Positions 1-5,476 of a DNA stretch of 5,490 nt are shown one piece after another. The stretch lies in assembly GCA_017394925.1 (NCBI GenBank), contig JAFPWQ010000214.1, forward strand, positions 1 to 5,490, read 5' to 3'. Origin of the DNA: Synergistaceae bacterium. Lineage in GTDB: Bacteria; Synergistota; Synergistia; Synergistales; Aminobacteriaceae. Below the pieces are notes generated by a model, which was not told the DNA's origin, did not search any database, and saw nothing but the letters and a program-made list of their open reading frames with translations. The position numbers were made by a program, and so were the translations under genes. Numbering within the stretch: position 1 is the stretch's first letter; every line of letters starts with the position of its first letter.

Positions 1-575
1 ACTGCATAAACGTAACGTCCGAATACGGTTTTGCGCAGAAGAAACCAGCTGATGACAGCAATAATCAGCATAATGTACACGGGCATCGGGAATCCTAAAA
101 TTTTCATTGAACCTATTGCAGTAAATGCAGGTACTGTACAGCTGATAATCTTGTTATTCGTCAGAACCATTGCAAGCCCAAGAAATATACTTTGACTCGC
201 AAATGTTACCAGGAACGCAGGTATATGGAACGTCGTGATTATAAGACCATGAAGCAGACCCGCAATAGCACCGGTACAAAGCGCAGCAATTACACCTGCA
301 GCCACAGCTGATTGTGTATCACCCATCATGTGAGTTACTTCAACGACTACAACAGCCGTAAATGCACACAATGTTGAGATTGAGAGATCAATACCGCCCA
401 TCAGGAAAACAAATATTGTTCCGCTGACCATGATTCCGATAACTGACACTGACCAGAGCACATTGCTGAAGTTATTAAGCGACAGGAATGCTTTAGGCCT
501 TAAGACCGACAGAATCAGAATAAAGCTCAGCAGAATTATGGGTTTAGAATACTTGCTCCAGTTGATTTTGTTCAT
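1..575 (-). CDS. CUT2-family sugar ABC transporter permease (permease B), 3' end cut by window edge
   Basis: Inner-membrane channel subunit of a carbohydrate importer of the RbsC/AraH/XylH type (BPD_transp_2 family). I translated it by hand from the ATG at 575: 191 full codons remain open to base 1, out of roughly 310-340 usual for the family, so the C-terminal third is outside the window. It starts MNKINWSKYSKP, followed by a hydrophobic helix (about 13-25). Near residues 59-67 is the family hallmark MGGIDLSIS, the counterpart of GGIDLSVGS. Further hydrophobic segments lie at about 43-58, 68-80, 91-113, 120-137 and 165-180. AGG AGG (591-586) sits 10 bases before the ATG, inside the last codons of the ATPase gene, and only 2 bases separate the two genes, so translation is probably coupled. 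It differs clearly from permease A, so the channel is probably a heterodimer. Family assignment is firm; substrate is unknown. Confidence 0.93.
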   Translation of the reverse strand, partial: MNKINWSKYSKPIILLSFILILSVLRPKAFLSLNNFSNVLWSVSVIGIMVSGTIFVFLMGGIDLSISTLCAFTAVVVVEVTHMMGDTQSAVAAGVIAALCTGAIAGLLHGLIITTFHIPAFLVTFASQSIFLGLAMVLTNNKIISCTVPAFTAIGSMKILGFPMPVYIMLIIAVISWFLLRKTVFGRYVYA

Positions 576-577
576 TT

Positions 578-2104
578 TCAATTCTCCTCCTGCTGATTTT
601 CCGTAACACCCTGACCGGCAGCGAGCACCATGGACTGGGTAACTTCGACATTCTTAAATTCCTTGACTATGTTGCCTTTTCTCATTACAAGTATCCTATG
701 GGATACACGCAGCAACTCCTGCAAGTCCGATGTTACCACAATGACAGCTACGCCCTCATTCGCAAGCCTCTCTAAGATCGAATAAATCTCGTCTTTTGCT
801 CCTACGTCTATTCCGGCTGTAGGTTCATCGACAATCAGCAGTTTAAGATTTCTCATCAGCCACTTGCCGAGAACTACTTTCTGCTGATTTCCGCCCGACA
901 TGACTCCTACCTGTTTGTCAGGGTCAGAAGGACGAATATCTATAGCCTCAATTGCACGCTTGCTCATGGCTAATTCATCACTGTCAGAGATAGCTACACC
1001 GTTGATCTTCACAATGTCATAATTCGTCAGAGCAACATTCTTTGTTGTGGACAATAACGGGATAAACCCCTGATTGCGTCTGTCCTCCGGGACGAAGCCG
1101 ATTCCCTCTTTAATGCTTAACTTTGGAGACGGATTTAGCTTCTTGCCGCTCAACAACACCTCACCGGAAGCTGCTTTGTCCACACCGTATATTGCACGCA
1201 CAACTTCTGTACGGCCTGCACCGATAAGACCTCCTAAACCAAGTATCTCACCGCTGTGTACCTGGAAACTTATATTACGATACCGATCTGTCTTGTCCGT
1301 AAGATTCTTCACTTCGAGGCGGACAGGTTTACTATCATCCGAATGCAACATTTTTCTTGACCCGGCTGATTCGTCAACAACCTTGCCGATCATCGTCTCA
1401 ATCACTTTTGCCGGTATGATCTCTTCCTTCTCAAGCACTGCCGCATTCTTTCCGTCGCGTAGAATCGTAAGCCTGTCAGAAAGCATATATACTTCTTCAA
1501 GTCTGTGGGAAATGTAAATGATTGAAACACTTTGCTCTCTCAATGTACGGATAATATGAAAGAGCATTTCTGCTTCTTTGCCTGATAATGACGCTGTCGG
1601 CTCGTCCATGATGAGCAGCTTTGAATTCTGAGATAACCCCTTCAGAATCTCAATTAACTGACGCTGACCAATGCCAAGATTATCTACAATTGTTGTCGGT
1701 TTCAGCGGGAACTGGTACTTGTCGATAAGCTCCTGAGTCATCTCATTCATCTTATTGTAGTTGATGAACGGACCATTACGGGGCTCACGGCCTAAGAACA
1801 CGTTCTGCGCAACCGTAAGCGGAGGAATTACTGAAAGCTCCTGATATATACACGCTACTCCTAATTTCTGACAGTCCTGATAACTATTTATCTCTACTGG
1901 TCTGCCTTCCCAGTAAATCTGCCCTTCGTCTTTTGAGTAAACGCCCGTTACTATCTTTATCAGCGTTGACTTCCCTGCTCCGTTCTCACCCATTAATGCA
2001 TGGACTTCTCCGACTTTAACTTCAAAATGAACATCCTGAAGCACCGGGACACCGGAAAAACTTTTGTAAATATGTTCAGCCTCAAGAATCGTGTTTCCTG
2101 CCAT
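578..2104 (-). CDS. CUT2-family sugar ABC transporter ATP-binding protein (two fused nucleotide-binding domains)
   Basis: Cytoplasmic ATPase that powers the importer. It has 508 residues, the normal length for the RbsA/MglA/XylG/AraG family, with two ABC domains in tandem. Domain 1: Walker A GENGAGKST (39-47), Q-loop Q88 in IYQEL, signature LGIGQRQ (143-149), Walker B LLIMDEP (163-169), switch H200. Domain 2: degenerate Walker A GLIGAGRT (292-299), with Arg where the catalytic Lys would be; the family motif VPEDRR (338-343); signature SGGNQQK (403-409); Walker B LLIVDEP (422-428); and TSD (458-460) where the switch His would be. The asymmetry, with domain 1 complete and domain 2 degenerate, is usual for this family, not a defect. 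The ATG overlaps the permease A stop as TAATG, with AGGAGGGA (2120-2113) 10 bases upstream. One ATPase with two different permeases in one operon suggests it serves both. The substrate cannot be read from this protein. Confidence 0.97.
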   Translation of the reverse strand: MAGNTILEAEHIYKSFSGVPVLQDVHFEVKVGEVHALMGENGAGKSTLIKIVTGVYSKDEGQIYWEGRPVEINSYQDCQKLGVACIYQELSVIPPLTVAQNVFLGREPRNGPFINYNKMNEMTQELIDKYQFPLKPTTIVDNLGIGQRQLIEILKGLSQNSKLLIMDEPTASLSGKEAEMLFHIIRTLREQSVSIIYISHRLEEVYMLSDRLTILRDGKNAAVLEKEEIIPAKVIETMIGKVVDESAGSRKMLHSDDSKPVRLEVKNLTDKTDRYRNISFQVHSGEILGLGGLIGAGRTEVVRAIYGVDKAASGEVLLSGKKLNPSPKLSIKEGIGFVPEDRRNQGFIPLLSTTKNVALTNYDIVKINGVAISDSDELAMSKRAIEAIDIRPSDPDKQVGVMSGGNQQKVVLGKWLMRNLKLLIVDEPTAGIDVGAKDEIYSILERLANEGVAVIVVTSDLQELLRVSHRILVMRKGNIVKEFKNVEVTQSMVLAAGQGVTENQQEEN

Positions 2105-3114
2105 TATTCAAGTCCCTCCTTTGCTCCCTGTTCCCTTGCTTTACGTTCCATCCTGGTCTTATAGGTTGCATCAAAAATCACAACTGCTATTATGATTATG
2201 CCCTTGATAATATACTGAAATGACGTATTCATATCCAGTTTACGCACCCCGTTCTCCAGTGTAGCCATGAACAATGCACCTATCAGAGTACCGATCACAT
2301 CACCCGAACCGCCTGAAAGTGCCGCTCCGCCTACTACTGCTGCTGCTATAGGGCTGAATTCAAAGTCCGTGCCTATTGCTGTTGTAGCACTCTGAAGCCT
2401 CGCTGTTGTGAATACTGCACCAACTGCAACAGAAAAACCCGTAATCATGTACGCAATGATACGCGTCTTCGCAACGTTGATTCCAGACAGCACTGCGGCC
2501 TTACGATTTGCTCCCACTGAATAAAGATTCGTACCGTATCGCGTATAACGGAGCAGAATCTGGCCTATGACAATGAAGAGAATCATAGCCATGATGACAT
2601 AATAGAACTTTCCGACTCCTGCACCAAGCCAGACATACTCGGAATGATTCATTGCCTGGCTTTTTATTACACCGTTCACATTACGAATAGCGATAACATA
2701 AGTCATTGCCCTGAAGATACTCATTGTAGCAAGTGTTCCAATGAATTCCGGCACATTCAGCTTTGCAACGATAATTCCATTAATCAGACCGCAGAACAAT
2801 CCCGTGAGAATGCCAAATAACACCATTACTTTGAACGGCCACAGAGTATATTCATAAATATTAGCCATGACCATACCAACAAGTGCCATCATACTGCCCG
2901 TTGACAGGTCAATGCCGGAAGTGATGATGAGAAATGTTACACCGACTCCAATAATGGCAGGAATCGAAGCATCGCGGACAACCTCGATCAGATTGGCAAA
3001 GTTAAAAAATTTACCCTGACCATAACCAGCCAGTATAGTGAAAAGACAGACCAAAACCGCCAGCATGATAACAGAGATAAGCCGGCGCATTGCTGTCTGA
3101 CTAAGCTGTTTCAA
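2104..3114 (-). CDS. CUT2-family sugar ABC transporter permease (permease A), TTG start
   Basis: Complete inner-membrane permease of 336 residues in the RbsC/BPD_transp_2 family. It has a short cytoplasmic N-terminus, then hydrophobic segments at about 12-30, 51-66, 72-86, 95-116, 123-142, 170-188, 218-236, 255-285 and 300-315, and a charged C-terminal tail. Family marks are SGIDLSTGSM (66-75), the cytoplasmic-loop motif LYSVGANRKAAVLSGI (197-212), which in relatives meets the ATPase, and VVGGAALSGG (260-269). The start is TTG: an AGGAGG (3129-3124) lies 9 bases before it, whereas the first in-frame ATG (residue 9, MRRL) would sit more than 30 bases from that site. It follows the binding-protein gene after an 80-base gap holding a terminator-like hairpin, so lower expression than the binding protein is expected. 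Its last codons carry the ATPase ribosome binding site. Permease B is the probable partner subunit. Confidence 0.95.
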   Translation of the reverse strand: MKQLSQTAMRRLISVIMLAVLVCLFTILAGYGQGKFFNFANLIEVVRDASIPAIIGVGVTFLIITSGIDLSTGSMMALVGMVMANIYEYTLWPFKVMVLFGILTGLFCGLINGIIVAKLNVPEFIGTLATMSIFRAMTYVIAIRNVNGVIKSQAMNHSEYVWLGAGVGKFYYVIMAMILFIVIGQILLRYTRYGTNLYSVGANRKAAVLSGINVAKTRIIAYMITGFSVAVGAVFTTARLQSATTAIGTDFEFSPIAAAVVGGAALSGGSGDVIGTLIGALFMATLENGVRKLDMNTSFQYIIKGIIIIAVVIFDATYKTRMERKAREQGAKEGLE

Positions 3115-3129
3115 TTCAGTTTTCCTCCT
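3112..3129 (-). promoter_or_regulatory. Ribosome binding site fixing the TTG start of permease A
   Basis: On the minus strand AGGAGG (3129-3124) lies 9 bases before TTG (3114-3112). The next in-frame start, ATG at 3090-3088, has no Shine-Dalgarno at usable spacing. Confidence 0.8.
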
Positions 3130-3138
3130 CTTGTGAAA

Positions 3139-3181
3139 AATATAAAAAGAAAAGGGCTACCTATTGCAATAGGCAACCCTT
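3139..3181 (-). terminator. Hairpin with U-rich tail between the binding-protein and permease A genes (partial terminator or mRNA 3' stabiliser)
   Basis: On the minus strand, arms 3181-3169 and 3164-3152 form a 13-bp stem closed by a TGCA tetraloop. It is followed by a T-rich run (TTTTCTTTTT from about 3153 down to 3144) and more T at 3140-3136. The stem is continuous only in minus-strand RNA, where 3176/3157 and 3174/3159 are G-U wobbles; on the plus strand these would be C/A mismatches, so the transcribed sense is clear. It begins 12 bases after the binding-protein stop codon and ends upstream of the permease A ribosome binding site. In relatives such structures let the receptor be made in excess over the membrane subunits. 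Partial readthrough is inferred because the permease gene shows no obvious promoter of its own. Confidence 0.8.
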
Positions 3182-3193
3182 CATAGCGAAATT

Positions 3194-4234
3194 TTACCAG
3201 CGATCTTCTGGTGCTATAGAACCAACTGTCTCGGATGTTACTACAATAGGTTCCATGATAACTTTCGGAGTCTCCGTCAATACTGTATAACTGTATTCGG
3301 ATCCGATCATCAGAAGTGCTATCTTCGCAGCCGTTGAACCTTCATCCCAGCTGTTAGTGTAAATCGTTCCTGACATTGCACCGCTCTCTATCATGGCAAG
3401 TGCATCTTTTTCTCCGTCTGCACCCCAGATACAAATCTGTCCTTTCTTGTTCGCAGACTCTGCGGCGAGTGCAGCTCCTTCAGCCATAGCATCATTAATG
3501 GCAAAAACACCCTTTAAATCGGGGTAAGACTGAAGGAAAGAGTTCATTACTGTCATTGCTGTATCTTTCTGGAATGAAGCTGTCTGAGCATCTACTATCT
3601 TGATGCCAGAATATTTAGCTATAGTATCACGGAAGCCCTGCTCCAAATTGTCAGTACGCGCTAAACCTGGTACTCCCTGAATTATAGCTATATCACCTTT
3701 TCCGCCCATTTGCTCGGCCATTTTGTCCGCTGCCATACGGCCAGCATCATAATCAACAGCCATAACAAGCGCACTGTGTACGGTATCACTGGCACAATCA
3801 AGATTTAACGTGATAACAGGTATACCGGCCTCTTCAGCCTGACGCACTGAAGGAGCAAGTGCTGTACCGTCTGAACACTGAAGAATTATCGCATTGTAAC
3901 CCTGATTTATGCAGTCTGTCATTATCTGAACCTGTTTCTCTGCTGACTCCTCTGCACTGTATGAGTCTACTTTGATGTTTGACCAGGATGCACACTCACG
4001 CTCAATGCCCTCTTTCCAGCCCTGATTGTTGGGTGTACCCACATCGTGAGCAATGTAGGCAATCTTCACCGGAGCGCCGCCGTAAACATCAATGCGCTTC
4101 TTAGAGCTGCTGCCTGCTGCAACTTTTTGCTTCGCCGGGTCTTCTCTTCTGGCCGCAAATACTGCCGTTGAAAAGTTCATTATCATGCCTGCTGCTACTG
4201 TAAACGCAATAAATTTCTTAAAACCGAAACGCAT
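3194..4234 (-). CDS. Periplasmic sugar-binding protein of a CUT2 ABC importer (Peripla_BP_4 type), substrate unknown
   Basis: Exported solute receptor of 346 residues that feeds the permease pair. It has a Sec signal peptide: basic MRFGFKKF, a hydrophobic core of about 9-22, and probable cleavage after VFA (25-27). There is no lipobox Cys, so it is probably free in a periplasm. A charged linker (about 28-54) precedes the two-lobed fold, which starts at VKIAYIAHD (56-64). Fold marks include GWKEGIERE (72-80), GIPVITLNLD (137-146), GVPGLARTDN (187-196), GVFAINDAMAEGA (242-254) and WGADGEKDALAMIESGAM (270-287). Aligned by eye to E. coli RbsB, F221, N247 and D273 match pocket residues F164, N190 and D215, but the equivalents of N13, F15, F16, D89, R90, R141 and Q235 differ, so ribose is unlikely. 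ATG start, with AGGAGG 7 bases upstream. First gene of the importer operon, divergent from the SDR. Confidence 0.95.
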   Translation of the reverse strand: MRFGFKKFIAFTVAAGMIMNFSTAVFAARREDPAKQKVAAGSSSKKRIDVYGGAPVKIAYIAHDVGTPNNQGWKEGIERECASWSNIKVDSYSAEESAEKQVQIMTDCINQGYNAIILQCSDGTALAPSVRQAEEAGIPVITLNLDCASDTVHSALVMAVDYDAGRMAADKMAEQMGGKGDIAIIQGVPGLARTDNLEQGFRDTIAKYSGIKIVDAQTASFQKDTAMTVMNSFLQSYPDLKGVFAINDAMAEGAALAAESANKKGQICIWGADGEKDALAMIESGAMSGTIYTNSWDEGSTAAKIALLMIGSEYSYTVLTETPKVIMEPIVVTSETVGSIAPEDRW

Positions 4235-4300
4235 TCAGAAACCTCCTAAATTAAACTTAATGATACAATATGACTTTTCTGCGGTGAAAGAACATTTGCA

Positions 4301-4328
4301 TCAATATGAACTGATAAACTACAGTCAA
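4301..4328 (-). promoter_or_regulatory. Candidate sigma70-type promoter of the importer operon
   Basis: Minus-strand TTGACT (4328-4323) as -35, 16-base spacer, then TATTGA (4306-4301) as a weak -10. The predicted transcript start is near 4294, leaving a leader of about 60 bases before the ATG at 4234. The -35 matches five of six consensus bases; the -10 is poorer (three or four), so the promoter may need an activator. Other AT-rich -10-like hexamers lie further upstream (for example a minus-strand TATAAT near 4455), so additional starts are possible. Confidence 0.5.
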
Positions 4329-4508
4329 AGTAATACGCGACATAAAATGCACGTTAATACTTTTTCGATAATTATTTCGGGAACTTAATAGAAATTCACC
4401 CCCCTAATACAACACGACTCCGCAGATACTTTTACTGATGTAACCCAAAATAATTATAAAGTTTTATTATGATTGTTATTGTGATTATTTTTTATTTTAT
4501 AGGAAAAA

Positions 4509-4534
4509 TAACGTTCTATCAAGTAAAAACGTTA
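4509..4534. repeat. Inverted repeat TAACGTT-N12-AACGTTA in the intergenic region (candidate regulator site)
   Basis: Perfect 7-bp arms at 4509-4515 and 4528-4534. Each arm contains the self-palindromic AACGTT, so the pair can also be read as two copies of one site 18 bases apart. A related ACGTTAA occurs at 4351-4357, upstream of the importer promoter. A central CG is common in LacI-family operators, and that family often controls sugar importers, but the flanks are not palindromic and the region is AT-rich, so this is tentative. Confidence 0.35.
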
Positions 4535-4586
4535 AATTAAGATTGCTCTGCTATGCTGAATCACATTCAATTACACCGGTCTGATT

Positions 4587-4605
4587 AAAGTGCTTTTAAC
4601 ACTTT
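4587..4605. repeat. Inverted repeat AAAGTG-N7-CACTTT overlapping the SDR -35 box (candidate operator)
   Basis: Perfect 6-bp arms at 4587-4592 and 4600-4605 around CTTTTAA. The arms extend outward by two more positions with one mismatch (TTAAAGTG / CACTTTGA). The right arm covers the first two bases of the -35 hexamer TTGACT, a usual position for a repressor site, or for an activator contacting RNA polymerase. No binding family is assigned. Confidence 0.45.
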
Positions 4606-4632
4606 GACTTTGAGAATTACAGTTCATACATT
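4604..4632 (+). promoter_or_regulatory. Candidate sigma70-type promoter of the SDR gene
   Basis: TTGACT (4604-4609), an ideal 17-base spacer, then TACATT (4627-4632). The expected transcript start is near 4640, giving a leader of about 55 bases before the TTG at 4695. It shares ACTTTGACT and CAGTTCATA with the oppositely oriented importer promoter. An inverted repeat ends inside the -35 box. Confidence 0.6.
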
Positions 4633-4681
4633 AAAATCATAAAATCCATTAATTTTTATACACAGATAGATGAATCTGTTT

Positions 4682-4697
4682 AGGAGGCGATGATTTG
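4682..4697 (+). promoter_or_regulatory. Ribosome binding site fixing the TTG start of the SDR
   Basis: AGGAGG at 4682-4687, then 7 bases, then TTG at 4695-4697. An out-of-frame ATG at 4690 gives only ATG ATT TGA, whose stop overlaps the TTG. The TTG is therefore the only start with proper spacing that opens the full SDR fold. Confidence 0.85.
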
Positions 4698-5441
4698 AAT
4701 TACTCAAAATTATTTTCACTTGAAGGAAAGTATGCGCTGATCACTGGCGGTACTGGCGGATTAGGCGGTGAAATAGCGAGAGCATTTATTGATTCAGGCG
4801 CGAGGGTTGCGGTCTGCGGAAATCATCCTGAACGTGCAGACTCAGAATGTCTTGCGGTGAAGTGCAATATATGCGATGAAGGCAGCGTGAATGACATGAT
4901 GAACACGATAGCTCACGAATTCGGAACGCTTGATATTCTGGTGAATTCAGCGGGCAAAAATATTCTCATACCTGCAGAAGATTATGATACGTCATCATTT
5001 CTTGACGTTATGAATCTGAATATTAATGCACTTCACACAGTAACACGCGAGGCCGGAAAGCGATTTATGCTTCCCAAAAAGGCCGGAAAAATTCTTAATA
5101 TATCATCAGTGAAGAGCCTAATCGGAACGGATAAAGATTACATTGCATACTGCACGAGCAAAGGCGCACTGAACATGTACACTAAACAGCTTGCATGTGA
5201 ATGGGGAAAATATAATATAAACGTGAATGCAATAGCTCCAACGTTTGTACGGACAGCAATAAATTCATTTCAGCTTGATGACCCCGAATTCTATAATGCC
5301 CTCGTGAATCGAATCCCATTAGGGCGGATTGGCTCAAAACAGGATATAGCATCAGCGGCCATGTTTTTATGTTCAGAGGCGGCAAGTTTTATTACTGGTC
5401 AGATATTATGCGTTGACGGAGGACTGACCGCAAAGCAATAA
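4695..5441 (+). CDS. Short-chain dehydrogenase/reductase, gluconate 5-dehydrogenase-like, TTG start
   Basis: Cytoplasmic NAD(P)-dependent oxidoreductase of the classical SDR family; 248 residues is the usual length. Visible motifs: cofactor-binding TGGTGGLG (17-24), NSAG (84-87), probable catalytic Asn N109, Ser S138 in NISS, and Y152-x3-K156. The NAIAPTFVRT segment (178-187) has Thr after the Pro where many SDRs have Gly. The C-terminus GQILCVDGGLTAKQ (235-248) and the N-terminus LFSLEGKYALITGG resemble sugar-acid and polyol dehydrogenases such as gluconate 5-dehydrogenase and KduD, so a sugar, polyol or sugar-acid substrate is a reasonable guess. NAD versus NADP preference is unclear: N43 follows beta-2 in VAVCGNH, without a clear Asp or Arg. 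TTG is chosen because AGGAGG (4682-4687) lies 7 bases before it and no in-frame ATG occurs until residue 68. Divergent from the importer, so possibly co-regulated with it. Confidence 0.93.
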   Translation: MNYSKLFSLEGKYALITGGTGGLGGEIARAFIDSGARVAVCGNHPERADSECLAVKCNICDEGSVNDMMNTIAHEFGTLDILVNSAGKNILIPAEDYDTSSFLDVMNLNINALHTVTREAGKRFMLPKKAGKILNISSVKSLIGTDKDYIAYCTSKGALNMYTKQLACEWGKYNINVNAIAPTFVRTAINSFQLDDPEFYNALVNRIPLGRIGSKQDIASAAMFLCSEAASFITGQILCVDGGLTAKQ

Positions 5442-5446
5442 CGCAC

Positions 5447-5476
5447 AAAAAATCCCCCTGCCGTAAAAACAGGGGG
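5447..5476 (-). terminator. Rho-independent terminator reading on the minus strand, for a convergent gene beyond the right edge
   Basis: Arms CCCCCTG (5454-5460) and CAGGGGG (5470-5476) form a 7-bp GC-rich stem with a 9-base loop. In minus-strand RNA the stem is followed by A and six U (complement of 5447-5452), the classic terminator form. In plus-strand RNA the stem is followed by CGCAAAAA, with no U-run, so for the SDR it could act only as a 3' end block. The SDR stop codon lies 12 bases before the left arm. Confidence 0.7.

Larger units (their letters stand above)
4235..4694. other. Divergent regulatory intergenic region between importer operon and SDR gene
   Basis: These 460 bases separate two diverging genes and hold no convincing protein gene. 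The stretch about 4441-4545 is very AT-rich, with T-rich blocks such as 4461-4500. A run of six C lies at 4399-4404. Promoter-like elements sit near each end (4301-4328 minus, 4604-4632 plus), and two inverted repeats occur at 4509-4534 and 4587-4605. No riboswitch, tRNA or regulator gene could be recognised; the controlling transcription factor, if any, is encoded elsewhere. Confidence 0.7.

Noticed and set aside
1074..1517. Plus-strand open frame of 147 codons
   Set aside because: It lies wholly antisense to the conserved ATPase, has no ribosome binding site, and its translation is low-complexity Ser/Pro/Arg-rich with no recognisable domain.
3088..3090. ATG at residue 9 of permease A as the true start
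   Set aside because: It has no ribosome binding site at proper spacing, whereas the TTG eight codons earlier does.
4258..4346. Minus-strand frame of about 28 codons (ATG near 4346 to TAA near 4258) as a leader peptide of the importer operon
   Set aside because: No Shine-Dalgarno sequence precedes it, its start lies upstream of the predicted transcript start, and it shows no run of regulatory codons.
4092..4388. Plus-strand open frame of 98 codons spanning the binding-protein start and the importer promoter
   Set aside because: More than half is antisense to the signal peptide and linker of the binding protein, there is no ribosome binding site, and the remainder covers promoter elements.
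4396..4404. Minus-strand G-rich AGGGGGGTGA as a ribosome binding site or quadruplex element
   Set aside because: Only one G-run is present, so no quadruplex is possible, and the GTG within it opens just four codons before a stop.
4461..4500. T-rich block with similar short words (TTATGATTG, TTGTGATTA) as a tandem repeat or CRISPR-like element
   Set aside because: The words are short and imperfect and explained by AT-rich composition; there are no regular repeat-spacer units. An UP-element or bent DNA role is possible but not demonstrable.
5182..5385. Minus-strand open frame of 67 codons inside the SDR
   Set aside because: Antisense shadow of the conserved C-terminal half of the SDR, with no ribosome binding site or family resemblance.
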